From CAJMGO01 sp900557305 (GTDB taxonomy: Bacteria > Bacillota_I > Bacilli_A > RF39 > UBA660): DNA of 64,000 nucleotides. Position 1 is the stretch's first letter, and each line of letters begins with the position of its first letter. Position numbers and translations under genes: made by a program. The stretch is from NCBI GenBank assembly GCA_905212975.1, contig CAJMGO010000003.1, forward strand, positions 1-64,000, written 5' to 3'. This document shows positions 25,398 to 33,857 of the stretch, one piece after another. The notes under the pieces are model-generated. The model had not been told where the DNA came from. It did no database searches and saw only the letters and a program-made list of their open reading frames with translations.

Positions 25398-25997
25398 ATG
25401 AAGAAAATATTTATTTTACTATTTGGTTTATTTATTATGACTGGTTGTAGTGCAGTTAGGATAGATACAAATAGTATCGATAATATTGTGGATGTAGTAC
25501 TCTCTAAGAATAATACTTTATATAATAGGATTGGTAGAGGATATAAGTACTATAAACCAAGAGGTGTTTCATATATAGATACTCTCGATTTGAATGATGT
25601 ATTGTATAGTAATGGAGATTATTATTATTTATATATTGATGCCATTGGATATTATTACAAAGCAAAAATTGATATAAAAGAAAATAAAGATGCTTATTAT
25701 TTTAAAAAGATTAAGCTTAAGGATAAAGAAGGGTATCTTGAAATAACAAAGCAAAGTAATGGTTATCACATAGAATTTGTTTATAATTATGCTAAAATAG
25801 AAACAGTTGTTGATGAGGATAAAATAGATGAAGTAGTACTTAATTCATCATATATTTTATCTACTGTTAAATTTAATGATAATATAATAGGATTAATGCT
25901 TGATGATGAATATTTTACTAACAAGGAAGAAAGATATACTTTGTTTGAACAAAAAGAAGAAAACAATAATTTTCTAGAGTATATTGAAGAACAATAA
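25398..25997 (+). CDS. Lipoprotein of unknown function
   Basis: 199 residues from the ATG at 25398, supported by GTGGTG upstream; an in-frame ATG at 25380 lacks a site. The N-terminus MKKIFILLFGLFIMTGC is a lipoprotein signal, with lipid attachment expected at Cys17, so the protein sits on the outer face of the membrane. The mature part is beta-rich with tyrosine repeats (about 50-100) and I recognise no family. An extended -10 (TGG-TATAAT, 25370-25375) precedes it. The next gene starts 12 bases later. Confidence 0.8.
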   Translation: MKKIFILLFGLFIMTGCSAVRIDTNSIDNIVDVVLSKNNTLYNRIGRGYKYYKPRGVSYIDTLDLNDVLYSNGDYYYLYIDAIGYYYKAKIDIKENKDAYYFKKIKLKDKEGYLEITKQSNGYHIEFVYNYAKIETVVDEDKIDEVVLNSSYILSTVKFNDNIIGLMLDDEYFTNKEERYTLFEQKEENNNFLEYIEEQ

Positions 25998-26009
25998 TGA
26001 GGTGAATTT

Positions 26010-26990
26010 ATGAAGTTTTTAGAAAAAATGAAAAATTTGTTTACAGAAGAAGTAGAAGAGGTAGTGGAAGAAAAACCAATTAAAAAGGAAGTTAAACAAG
26101 TAGAAATTCCTTCTCCGATAAGACGTGATGAAGAATTAAAAATCAAAAAAGAAGAATCTAAAATTTCTGATAGTGTGATTTTAAATAATACAGAAAAAGT
26201 TAGAACTCCAATATATTTTGATGATAAGGATTTTGAGGATTTAGAAAAAAAAGAAAGAAAAGTAGAAGAAGTAAAGCCGAGAACTAAATTAACTGAAAAT
26301 GCTCCAAAACCTTATCAACCAATTATAAAAGAAAAAAAAGTATTTAAACCTTCACCTATTATATCTCCTGTATATGGTGTTTTGGATCAAAATTATACAA
26401 AAGATGATATAGTTCCAAAAAGAGAAAGTTCTTACTATAAGAAACCTGAACATTTGACTATTGACGATGTTAGACAAAAGGCATTTGGAACATTAGAAGA
26501 TGAACTTGAGGATACTCTGTATGGAAGAGGAGCTTTTTTAACTAGTAATGATAATAATTTTGATGAAGTTGATAATGAATTAAATAATCTTGATACAAAG
26601 AGTGAACAAAAAGAAGAGTATCATGCTTCTCATGAAGAAAAAAATGAATCTATTAAATCTGATGATGATTTATCACTTGAGATAGAAAAACAAAAAGCTA
26701 AACTTGCGGAGATTAATCAATATATAAAATCAAATGTTGATACTAAAAAAGAAGAACAAACAGTTGAAGCAAAACATGGTATAGAAGAAACTAAACCATT
26801 GAATGGTATTGAAAATAATTATGAAGTAGTTGAAAACAAAACTGATGTGGAGAAGGAATTAGATTCGTTAGAAGAAGAGATAAATAAAGACATTAGTTTG
26901 AATGAAGATAATAATAATAATGAAAAAAAGGATATAGAAGAAGGAGATTTATTTAATCTTATTGATTCAATGTATGAAAAGGGAGAATAA
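26010..26990 (+). CDS. Charged coiled-coil-like protein with an SPVYG motif
   Basis: 326 residues, very rich in Glu and Lys, without membrane segments or cysteines. It begins MKFLEKMKNLFTEE and is probably largely disordered or coiled coil (about 215-260). The one striking segment is PSPIISPVYGVLDQNY (about 112-127). A related segment, EFISPVYGKMENTSEYP, occurs in the otherwise different membrane protein at 51629. It lies in a run of envelope-type genes (lipoprotein before, YtxG-like and YtxH-like after, two bases apart), which suggests a cell-envelope or division role. That is inference. Confidence 0.7.
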   Translation: MKFLEKMKNLFTEEVEEVVEEKPIKKEVKQVEIPSPIRRDEELKIKKEESKISDSVILNNTEKVRTPIYFDDKDFEDLEKKERKVEEVKPRTKLTENAPKPYQPIIKEKKVFKPSPIISPVYGVLDQNYTKDDIVPKRESSYYKKPEHLTIDDVRQKAFGTLEDELEDTLYGRGAFLTSNDNNFDEVDNELNNLDTKSEQKEEYHASHEEKNESIKSDDDLSLEIEKQKAKLAEINQYIKSNVDTKKEEQTVEAKHGIEETKPLNGIENNYEVVENKTDVEKELDSLEEEINKDISLNEDNNNNEKKDIEEGDLFNLIDSMYEKGE

Positions 26991-26992
26991 AC

Positions 26993-27286
26993 ATGGTAAA
27001 CTTAACTGAACTATTAACTATATTATTAATTACACTTGGATGCATATTATTAATTGTACTTATAATTTTATGTATTAAGATGATGAAAACTATAAAAAAA
27101 GCAAATTATTTAATAGATGATATGACAAAGAAGTCTGAACAGTTAGATACTGCTTTTGAAATAATGGAAAAATCAACAAATTTTGTTGATAGAATAGGCG
27201 ATAAGATTATAGGATTAGTTGCTGGATCGATAAAAAATTTGGCAAATAAATTTAGAAAGGAAGATAAAGATGAAGAAGAATGGTAA
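26993..27286 (+). CDS. YtxG/DUF948-like membrane protein
   Basis: 97 residues: one N-terminal membrane helix (about 8-30) followed by a helical cytoplasmic or extracytoplasmic part beginning MKTIKKANYLIDDMTKKSEQLD. This matches the small DUF948 family, which in Bacillus sits directly upstream of ytxH. It starts two bases after the previous stop and overlaps the next gene by 17 bases, a typical pair arrangement. The molecular role of the family is not established; an envelope-stress association is known for the Bacillus genes. Confidence 0.75.
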   Translation: MVNLTELLTILLITLGCILLIVLIILCIKMMKTIKKANYLIDDMTKKSEQLDTAFEIMEKSTNFVDRIGDKIIGLVAGSIKNLANKFRKEDKDEEEW

Positions 27287-27704
27287 AGGGTTTGGAAAGT
27301 TATTAGCAGGAATTGCAATTGGGACTGGAATTGGAGTTTTATTTGCTCCAAAGAAAGGTTCTGAAACAAGACGTGATCTAAAAAATAAACTTGATGATAT
27401 GTTATTAAAGGTTAGAGATTTAGATAAAGAAGAAGTTAAAGAAAATATTGAAAGAAAGATTCAAGAAATAAAGGATGAACTTACAAATTTAGATAAAGAA
27501 AAGGTTCTTGAGATAGCAAAAAAATCAGCAAAGGCAATTAAACAAAAGGCTGATGAATTAGTTGATTATGCTATAAAAAAAGGAACTCCTGTATTAGAAA
27601 AGTCAGCAAATGCTATACGTGAAAAAGCAATTGTTGTAACTAAAGATGTACTTGAAAAACTTGAAAACAAGCAAAATGAAAAAAGTTTAAAAGAATCAAA
27701 ATAA
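27270..27704 (+). CDS. YtxH-domain protein
   Basis: 144 residues. The N-terminal block FGKLLAGIAIGTGIGVLFAPKKGSETRR is the YtxH (PF12732) signature: a short glycine-rich membrane helix followed by the APxxG turn. The rest is a long amphipathic coiled coil (about 40-140). It overlaps the DUF948-like gene and ends in its own terminator. The ribosome site GGAAG lies in the preceding gene. The coiled coil may link the membrane to another envelope component; no catalytic residues are visible. Confidence 0.88.
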   Translation: MKKNGKGFGKLLAGIAIGTGIGVLFAPKKGSETRRDLKNKLDDMLLKVRDLDKEEVKENIERKIQEIKDELTNLDKEKVLEIAKKSAKAIKQKADELVDYAIKKGTPVLEKSANAIREKAIVVTKDVLEKLENKQNEKSLKESK

Positions 27705-27718
27705 TGATTCTTTTTTTT
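27691..27718 (+). terminator. Terminator of the ytxG/ytxH-like operon
   Basis: AAGAATCA (27691-27698) pairs with TGATTCTT (27705-27712), followed by a T-run. Confidence 0.85.
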
Positions 27719-27765
27719 GTATATAATTAAATGATTTATACAAATTATATATGAAAGGAGATTTT

Positions 27766-28197
27766 ATGGAAGAAAATATTAAAGTATTAGATGAATTAAA
27801 TAAAGGGGCTTGTATGGGAGAAGATGCTATAAATTTTGTACTTGATAAAGCAGAAGATACGAATTTTAAGGATTTATTAAGAAAACAATATAAGAAGTAT
27901 GAAGAAATATCTTTAAAAATAAATGACATTTACAATCAATATAAGGAAGATGATAGTCCACAGGAAACAAGTAAAATGAATAAAGTTATGACATGGTATG
28001 GTATTGAATGGAAAACTATATCTGATAATAGTACATCTAAATTAGCTGAACTTTTACTTCAAGGTACTAATATGGGAATAATTGAAGGGGTAAAGATATT
28101 AAATCATGAAGTAATGGATTCTGAGGTTAAAAAAATAGCTAAAAAATTTGTAGAAATGCAAGAAAATTCTGTTGAAGAATTAAAGGGATACTTATAA
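27766..28197 (+). CDS. Ferritin-like four-helix protein (DUF2383-like)
   Basis: 143 residues from the ATG at 27766, with AAAGGAG just upstream. The protein is all helical, and its start LDELNKGACMGEDAINFVLDKAED followed by FKDLLRKQYKKYEEI resembles the DUF2383 ferritin-like group of four-helix bundles. Clear paired E-x2-H metal sites of true ferritins are not obvious, so iron binding is doubtful. It has its own promoter region and terminator and sits between the ytxH-like operon and the T-box. Family assignment is tentative. Confidence 0.6.
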   Translation: MEENIKVLDELNKGACMGEDAINFVLDKAEDTNFKDLLRKQYKKYEEISLKINDIYNQYKEDDSPQETSKMNKVMTWYGIEWKTISDNSTSKLAELLLQGTNMGIIEGVKILNHEVMDSEVKKIAKKFVEMQENSVEELKGYL

Positions 28198-28213
28198 AAT
28201 AAGTATTTTTTTT
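28188..28213 (+). terminator. Terminator of the ferritin-like gene
   Basis: ATACTTA (28188-28194) pairs with TAAGTAT (28200-28206), then T-run. Confidence 0.8.
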
Positions 28214-28222
28214 ATATTTTTG

Positions 28223-28250
28223 TTGTATTTTTACTTATTTATGTTATAAT
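28223..28250 (+). promoter_or_regulatory. Promoter of the T-box/gatCAB/aspS transcript
   Basis: TTGTAT (28223-28228), 16-base spacer, extended -10 TGT-TATAAT (28245-28250). Transcription would begin near 28257, at the foot of the T-box RNA. Confidence 0.65.
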
Positions 28251-28256
28251 TATTAG

Positions 28257-28500
28257 CAGATAGAAATATCTGGTAAATTTAATACTTAGATGTGGAGAAG
28301 TAATATTAATCAATGATTTAAAGAGAGCTAGAATGGTGGAAACTAGTAATTATATTAATATGAATAACACCACGGAGTGAATATTTGAAAATAAGTAAAA
28401 TATTCCGGATAATTTCCGTTAAAAAATTAGAGATATCAGTTACTGATAATAAGGGTGGTACCGTGCATTTATGCGCCCCTTAATATTAGTAACTTTTTTT
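28257..28500 (+). ncRNA. T-box leader, specifier AAC (asparagine)
   Basis: The T-box AAGGGTGGTACCGTG lies at 28451-28465. The terminator pairs AGTTACT...AAGGG with CCCCTTA...AGTAACT before seven T. Stem I contains AGAGAGC (28323-28329) and a GTGG/CCAC pairing. Aligned on that pairing with the leucine T-box, the specifier is AAC at 28366-28368, an asparagine codon. GAA, a glutamate codon, lies four bases upstream at 28362-28364. Control of gatCAB and aspS by uncharged tRNA-Asn is therefore expected. Confidence 0.9.
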
Positions 28501-28519
28501 ATTAGAAAGGATTGATATA

Positions 28520-28816
28520 ATGGGTAAATTTACTAGTGAAATGGTTAATGATTATGCAGATAAATTGTTAATAGGATTAACTGATGAGGAAAATAAAATG
28601 GTACTTGATGAATTTGAAATAATAGATAAGAACATAGATATTATTAATGAAATTCATGATATTGAAAATGTAGAGCCAATGTCACATTGTTTAGACGATT
28701 TTGAGTTTGAATTAAGAGAAGATGAAGTTGAAGAAAGTGTTGATATTGATGATTTACTATCTAACTGTGATGATTCACAGGATGATTGTGTAAAAGTTCC
28801 AAAGGTGGTGGGATAA
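28520..28816 (+). CDS. gatC: Asp-tRNA(Asn)/Glu-tRNA(Gln) amidotransferase subunit C
   Basis: 98 residues. GatC stabilises the GatA-GatB pair in the heterotrimeric amidotransferase that turns Asp-tRNA(Asn) or Glu-tRNA(Gln) into the amide form. The helical N-terminus (YADKLLIGLTDEENKMVLDEF) and the short motif DIENVEPMSH, corresponding to the family's 'D-T-x-x-V-x-P-x-x-H', are seen. The acidic C-terminus with three cysteines is longer than usual. It is first in the gatC-gatA-gatB-aspS operon; ribosome site AAAGG. Confidence 0.93.
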   Translation: MGKFTSEMVNDYADKLLIGLTDEENKMVLDEFEIIDKNIDIINEIHDIENVEPMSHCLDDFEFELREDEVEESVDIDDLLSNCDDSQDDCVKVPKVVG

Positions 28817-28817
28817 T

Positions 28818-30275
28818 ATGAGTTATATGAATAAAACAATAAAAGAAATACATGAAGATTTAATAAGTGGTAAAGTGACAAGTAAAGAATTAATAGAAGA
28901 ATCTTTAAAAAAATCACATGAATTACAAGATGAATGTAACGCGTTTGTAACAATTTTAGATGATGCTAAAGAGGTAAGTGTTACTGATAATTTATTATCG
29001 GGTATTCCTTATGGTGTAAAAGATAATTATTCTACAAAAGGAGTTCTTTCTACTGGTTCATCTAATACTTTAAAGGATTATGTCCCATTTTTTGATGCAA
29101 CTGCTATTTCTAAGTTGAAAAAATCTGGTGCTGTTATGGTAAATAAAACTGTAATGGATGAATTTGGTATGGGTGGTACTGGTACTACAGGACATACTGG
29201 AATAGTAAGAAATCCATGGGATAAGACACGTATGTGTGCTGGTTCATCTGCTGGTTCTGCTTGTGCTGTTGCTGCTGGTGTTTATCCTTATGCTACAGGT
29301 TCAGATACGGGAGATTCTATTCGTAAACCTGCTGCTTATTGTGGTATAGTAGGTTATAAACCAACATATGGTATGATATCGAGATATGGTTTATTTCCTT
29401 TTGCGTCATCTTTAGATCACTGTGGTGTTTTAACTCGTTGTGTAGAAGATGCTGCTATTGTTGTTGATAACATGAAGGGAATAGATAAATATGATATGAC
29501 TTCATGGGATTCAAGCAAAATTAATCTAGAAGAATCTTTAAATGGCAATGTTACTGGTAAAAAGTTATGTTATATTAAAGAAATTTGTGATATAGAGAAT
29601 TATCCAAATGCTTCGAAAGAATTAAAAGAGCATCTTGAAAACTTTAACAGAGCATTAGAAAAATGTAAAGAATTAGGAATGAGTGTTGAGTGTGTTAGTA
29701 TAGATAAAACATTACTTAATGCTATAGCGTCAACATATGTTGTAATATCTTGTGCAGAGGCTACAAGTAATATGTCAAATTTAACTGGGTTTATTTTTGG
29801 ACCAAGGGGTGAAGGTAATACTTATATAGAACAGATGAAAAATTATAGAACAAAAGGTTTCTCTCCTCTTATAAAAAGAAGATTTGTAATAGGTTCTTAT
29901 GTTCTTCAAGCTCAAAATAAAGATAGATATTTCTTTAATGCTCAAAGAGTAAGAAGATTACTCGTTAATGAATGGAAAAAACTATTTGAAACTTATGATG
30001 CTGTAATTTTACCTGTTGGAAGTGGTCCTGCTAAACATTTGGATGGATCTCTTGATATATTAGATGAAAATGCACAAGTATTAGAAGAACATTTGCAAGT
30101 TGGTAACTTTGGAGGATTCCCATCTATTACAATACCAGACGGTTTTGTAGATAATCTTCCTGTTGCTTTGAATATAACTGGTAATTGTTATGATGATGCT
30201 AATGTTTTAAATATAGCTTATGCTATTGAATCAACTATGAATTATAAAAATCAAATAGCTAAGGAGGTTAAATAA
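28818..30275 (+). CDS. gatA: Amidotransferase subunit A (glutaminase)
   Basis: 485 residues of the amidase-signature family; releases ammonia from glutamine for the amidotransferase. The catalytic triad fits Lys68 (in GIPYGVKDN), Ser143 (AGSSAGSA) and Ser167 (DTGDSIRKPA), with the normal 24-residue spacing between the serines. The signature reads DTGDSIRK where many homologues have DTGGSIRQ; I recall the same form in related low-GC lineages. The ribosome site GGTGG overlaps the end of gatC. Its stop overlaps the gatB start. Confidence 0.96.
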   Translation: MSYMNKTIKEIHEDLISGKVTSKELIEESLKKSHELQDECNAFVTILDDAKEVSVTDNLLSGIPYGVKDNYSTKGVLSTGSSNTLKDYVPFFDATAISKLKKSGAVMVNKTVMDEFGMGGTGTTGHTGIVRNPWDKTRMCAGSSAGSACAVAAGVYPYATGSDTGDSIRKPAAYCGIVGYKPTYGMISRYGLFPFASSLDHCGVLTRCVEDAAIVVDNMKGIDKYDMTSWDSSKINLEESLNGNVTGKKLCYIKEICDIENYPNASKELKEHLENFNRALEKCKELGMSVECVSIDKTLLNAIASTYVVISCAEATSNMSNLTGFIFGPRGEGNTYIEQMKNYRTKGFSPLIKRRFVIGSYVLQAQNKDRYFFNAQRVRRLLVNEWKKLFETYDAVILPVGSGPAKHLDGSLDILDENAQVLEEHLQVGNFGGFPSITIPDGFVDNLPVALNITGNCYDDANVLNIAYAIESTMNYKNQIAKEVK

Positions 30276-31729
30276 TGGAATATAAAGCGTTAATTGGATT
30301 GGAGATGCATTGTGAAATTAGTAAAACTAATACTAAAGTATTTTCAAGTGCTAAAAACTCTTATGTAAGTGTACCAAATAGTAATATAAGACCAGTTGAT
30401 ATGGCTTTTCCTGGAACACTTCCTGTAGTTAATAAAGAAGCAATAAAAAAATCTTTAATGGCTAGTATGATATTAAATTGTAAACAACCTGAATATATTT
30501 ATTTTGAAAGAAAGAATTATTATTATCCAGATCTTCCAAAAGGATTTCAAATTACACAAGAGACAAAACCAGCGCCAGTTGGTATATATGGTGAATTAAA
30601 GTATGAATGTAATGGTGAATTTCATGTAGCTAAAATTAATAATCTTCATCTTGAAGAGGATGCAGCATCATCTGATCATTTTTCTTCATATTCTTTAATT
30701 GATTATAATAGAGCAGGTGTACCTCTTTTGGAACTTGTTACAGAACCATGTTTTCATTCTGCAGACGAAGCAGTATCTTTTCTAGAAACAATGAGAAGTA
30801 TATATCAATATGCTAATATAAGTGAAGCTGATTCTAAAAAAGGTCAAATAAGATGTGATGTAAATGTTTCTATAATGGATAAGGATTTAGATGAACTTGA
30901 TTCTAAAAATTGGGGAACAAAGGTAGAAATTAAAAATGTTAACTCTTTTAGTGGAGTAAGAGATGCAATTAATTATGAAATTAAAAGACAAACTGAAGCA
31001 AAAGAAGACGGAAATTATGATGAAGTTGTAGTTCAAGAAACAAGACGTTGGGATGAAGAGTCTGGTGAAACTATTCGTATGCGTAGTAAAGTAGATGCAA
31101 TAGATTATAAGTATTTTATTGAGCCAAACATTCCAAAGTATAAGTTAAATAAAGATTGGTTAGAAGAAATAAGGAAATCTATACCAAGACTTGGATATCA
31201 AAGAAAAGAAGAATATATGGCTGAGTATGGACTATCTAATTATGATGCTACTATATTAGTTAAAGAAAAAAAAGTTTCTGATTATTTTGAAGATGTATTA
31301 AGTTATTCTGTTAATCCAAAATCAGCTTCTAACTGGATTACAAGTATTATTTTAGGTCATATTAATAAATATGAATTAGAAATAGATCAAATCTTTGTAA
31401 CACCTAAAATGCTTGCTGATTTAATTAAATTAGAAAGTGATGGAAAAATTTCTTCTAAACAGGCTAAAGAAGTTTTATATAAAGCTTTAACTGAAGAAAA
31501 AGAACCTGTAAAAATAGTAGAAGAATCTGGTATTTCACAAATTGGTGATGAAAATGAGATAAGAAAAATTTGTGAAGAGGTAATGACTGAAAATCCAACT
31601 GCTAAAGAGCAATATGCAGCTGGTAAAACTAATATTCTTGATTTCCTTGTAGGTCAAGTTATGAAAAAAACTCGTGGAAAGGCAAATCCTGCATCTACAA
31701 GAACAATATTGCAAGAATTGATAAAATAG
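30275..31729 (+). CDS. gatB: Amidotransferase subunit B (kinase/tRNA binding)
   Basis: 484 residues. GatB phosphorylates the carboxyl of the mischarged aminoacyl-tRNA and performs the amide transfer. The opening YKALIGLEMHCEI, the metal/ATP region KNYYYPDLPKGFQITQ, HLEEDAASS, and DYNRAGVPLLELVTEP are all as in the family. The C-terminal helical YqeY-like tail (about 330-484, with ANPASTRTILQELIK at the end) binds tRNA. Complete, with a one-base overlap to gatA and aspS ten bases downstream. Confidence 0.97.
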   Translation: MEYKALIGLEMHCEISKTNTKVFSSAKNSYVSVPNSNIRPVDMAFPGTLPVVNKEAIKKSLMASMILNCKQPEYIYFERKNYYYPDLPKGFQITQETKPAPVGIYGELKYECNGEFHVAKINNLHLEEDAASSDHFSSYSLIDYNRAGVPLLELVTEPCFHSADEAVSFLETMRSIYQYANISEADSKKGQIRCDVNVSIMDKDLDELDSKNWGTKVEIKNVNSFSGVRDAINYEIKRQTEAKEDGNYDEVVVQETRRWDEESGETIRMRSKVDAIDYKYFIEPNIPKYKLNKDWLEEIRKSIPRLGYQRKEEYMAEYGLSNYDATILVKEKKVSDYFEDVLSYSVNPKSASNWITSIILGHINKYELEIDQIFVTPKMLADLIKLESDGKISSKQAKEVLYKALTEEKEPVKIVEESGISQIGDENEIRKICEEVMTENPTAKEQYAAGKTNILDFLVGQVMKKTRGKANPASTRTILQELIK

Positions 31730-31738
31730 GAGGTAAAT

Positions 31739-33487
31739 ATGTTAAAACCAACAATATATAGAAATTATTACTGTGGTGAATTAAGTGAAAATGAAATAGA
31801 AAAAGAAGTTAAACTTTCAGGTTGGATTGCTAATATAAGGGACCATGGTGGAGTAATATTCTTAGATTTAAGGGATGAAACTGGTGTTATTCAATTAGTT
31901 AGTAATGATGACTCTATTTTTACAGGATTAACTAAGGAATCTACAATAACAGTAGATGGTTGTGTTAGAAAAAGAAAAGAAGATGATTATAATGATCATA
32001 TAAAAACTGGTAAAATAGAAGTTGTAGTAGAGAAAATAGAAGTTCAAGGTAAAGCATTAAATAATCTTCCTTTTGAAATAGTAACATCTACGAATGTAAA
32101 TGAAGAGGTAAGACTTAAGTATAGATATTTGGATCTTAGAAATGAAAAGGTTCATAATATGGTAAAATTTAGAAGTAATCTTTTAAAATATTTAAGAAAT
32201 AAAATGGATAGTTTAGAATTTACTGAAGTTCAAACACCTATTATTACTGCATCAAGTCCAGAGGGAGCACGTGATTTTATTATTCCATCACGTAAATTTC
32301 AAGGTAAATTTTATGCTTTACCTCAAGCTCCTCAACAATTTAAACAACTACTTATGGTAGGTGGATTTAATAAATATTATCAAATTGCTCCATGTTTTAG
32401 AGATGAGGATACAAGAGCAGATAGATCACTAGAGTTTTATCAATTAGATTTTGAAATGTCTTTTGTAACTGAAGAAGATGTATATGATGTAGGAGAAGAA
32501 ATATTCTATGATACTTTTACTAAATTTACAAATAAAGAGGTAAGTCCAAGACCATTTAGAAGAATAAGTTTTAAAGAGTCTATGGAAAAATATGGTACTG
32601 ATAAACCAGATCTTAGAAATCCTCTTTATATAATAGATATTAGTGAAGTGTTTACTGAAACAGAATTTAAACCATTTAGAGGATCAAATGTAAAAGCTAT
32701 AAAAGTATCAGGTATAGCAAGTAAATCAAATAGTTGGTTTAATGATGTAGTAGATTATGCTAAAACAATTGGAATGCCAGGTATTGGTTATATTTCAATA
32801 TTAGATGGTATGGTATTTAAAGGACCTATTGATAAGTTTTTAACTGAAGAAGATAAAAAGACTTTAATAGAAAAAGCAGAATTAAAAGAGGAAGATGTAT
32901 TATTCTTTATAGCTGATAGAAATGAAAAAGTAGCTTTAAAACAAGCTGGTCTTATAAGAACTTATTTAGGAGAAAAATTAGAGTTAATAGATAAAAATAA
33001 ATATGAATTTTGTATTATTAATGATTTTCCTATGTTTGAATATGATGAAGAAAATAAAAAATATGAATTCTGTCATAATCCATTTAGTATGCCAAAAGGT
33101 GGTATAAAGGCATATGAAAATCCAAATTTAGATGAAATAGAAGCATATCAATTTGATTTTGTATGTAATGGTTATGAAATGGCTTCAGGTGCTGTACGTA
33201 ATCATGATATTGAATGTCTTGAAAAAGGATTTGAGATGGTAGGATATTCTAAAGAAGTTGTAAAAGAAAGATTTGGAGCACTTTATAATGCATTTCAATA
33301 TGGTGTTCCACCACATGCTGGTATGGCTCCTGGTATTGAAAGAATGATTATGTTACTTACTGATGAAACTAATTTAAGAGAAGTAATTACATTCCCAACT
33401 AGTGCATCTGGAGAAGATAAGATGATGGGAGCTCCTTGTACTTTAGATGAAAAGCAATTAAGAGAAGTACATATTAAATTAAGATAA
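31739..33487 (+). CDS. aspS: Aspartyl-tRNA synthetase, probably non-discriminating
   Basis: 582 residues, bacterial-type class II AspRS with N-terminal OB-fold anticodon domain, catalytic core with GAD insertion, motif 2 (FRDEDTRADRSLEFYQLDFEM) and motif 3 (GMAPGIERMIML). In the anticodon domain it reads NIRDHGGVIFLDLRD. Histidine at this site (His36 here) is associated with enzymes that aspartylate both tRNA-Asp and tRNA-Asn, whereas Leu or Trp is associated with discriminating ones. Together with gatCAB in the same transcript and an AAC T-box, this suggests a role in indirect Asn-tRNA synthesis. A terminator follows. Confidence 0.96.
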   Translation: MLKPTIYRNYYCGELSENEIEKEVKLSGWIANIRDHGGVIFLDLRDETGVIQLVSNDDSIFTGLTKESTITVDGCVRKRKEDDYNDHIKTGKIEVVVEKIEVQGKALNNLPFEIVTSTNVNEEVRLKYRYLDLRNEKVHNMVKFRSNLLKYLRNKMDSLEFTEVQTPIITASSPEGARDFIIPSRKFQGKFYALPQAPQQFKQLLMVGGFNKYYQIAPCFRDEDTRADRSLEFYQLDFEMSFVTEEDVYDVGEEIFYDTFTKFTNKEVSPRPFRRISFKESMEKYGTDKPDLRNPLYIIDISEVFTETEFKPFRGSNVKAIKVSGIASKSNSWFNDVVDYAKTIGMPGIGYISILDGMVFKGPIDKFLTEEDKKTLIEKAELKEEDVLFFIADRNEKVALKQAGLIRTYLGEKLELIDKNKYEFCIINDFPMFEYDEENKKYEFCHNPFSMPKGGIKAYENPNLDEIEAYQFDFVCNGYEMASGAVRNHDIECLEKGFEMVGYSKEVVKERFGALYNAFQYGVPPHAGMAPGIERMIMLLTDETNLREVITFPTSASGEDKMMGAPCTLDEKQLREVHIKLR

Positions 33488-33512
33488 AGTTAGATAATTC
33501 TAACTTTTTTTG
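33486..33512 (+). terminator. Terminator of the gatCAB-aspS operon
   Basis: AGTTAGA (33488-33494), loop TAAT, TCTAACT (33499-33505), then T-run. Confidence 0.85.
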
Positions 33513-33600
33513 TTTTTTAGAGAAAGTAAATTTAAAAATAAACTTTATAAACATGTTTTTTCTCTTTATGAAAAAAAATATAAAAAAATATAAAAAAGTA

Positions 33601-33629
33601 TTGTCAAAATTAATTTTATAGTATATAAT
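33601..33629 (+). promoter_or_regulatory. Promoter of the tRNA-Asn/tRNA-Glu pair
   Basis: TTGTCA (33601-33606), exactly 17 bases, TATAAT (33624-33629), 20 bases before the first tRNA. Confidence 0.85.
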
Positions 33630-33649
33630 GAAATAGTCTTGTGAGAGAT

Positions 33650-33725
33650 GCCTGATTAGCTCAGTTGGTAGAGCACTCGGCTGTTAACCGATAGGTCGTA
33701 GGTTCGAGTCCTACATCAGGCGCCA
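33650..33725 (+). tRNA. tRNA-Asn (anticodon GUU)
   Basis: Acceptor GCCTGAT pairs with ATCAGGC; anticodon loop CTGTTAA gives GTT; T-loop TTCGAGT; CCA encoded. It lies directly downstream of the gatCAB-aspS transcript, whose product would act on it. Confidence 0.96.
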
Positions 33726-33728
33726 TCT

Positions 33729-33805
33729 GGTCGGTTGGTGAAGTGGCTTAACACACTGCCCTTTCACGGCAGCATTCATGGGTCCGAATCCCATACCGAT
33801 CACCA
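33729..33805 (+). tRNA. tRNA-Glu (anticodon UUC) with unusual T-loop
   Basis: Acceptor GGTCGGT pairs with ACCGATC; anticodon stem CTGCC/GGCAG with loop CTTTCAC gives TTC; CCA encoded. The T-stem ATGGG/CCCAT encloses TCCGAAT, so position 55 is C instead of the nearly universal U. Transcribed with tRNA-Asn three bases upstream. Confidence 0.95.
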
Positions 33806-33817
33806 GATAAAAAATAT

Positions 33818-33839
33818 AATCCCTTTTAGGGATTTTTTT
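33818..33839 (+). terminator. Terminator after the tRNA pair
   Basis: AATCCC (33818-33823) pairs with GGGATT (33829-33834), then T-run. It separates the tRNAs from rmlA. Confidence 0.85.
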
Positions 33840-33857
33840 CGTCTTAAGGAGGTTTTT

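Noticed and set aside
28818..30275. GatA catalytic motif change (DTGDSIRK) as loss of function
   Set aside because: Lys68, Ser143 and Ser167 keep their normal spacing, and the Gly-to-Asp variant is to my knowledge shared by related low-GC bacteria.
33735..33857. Longer start of rmlA
   Set aside because: It lies inside tRNA-Glu and its terminator; AAGGAGG directly precedes the ATG at 33858.
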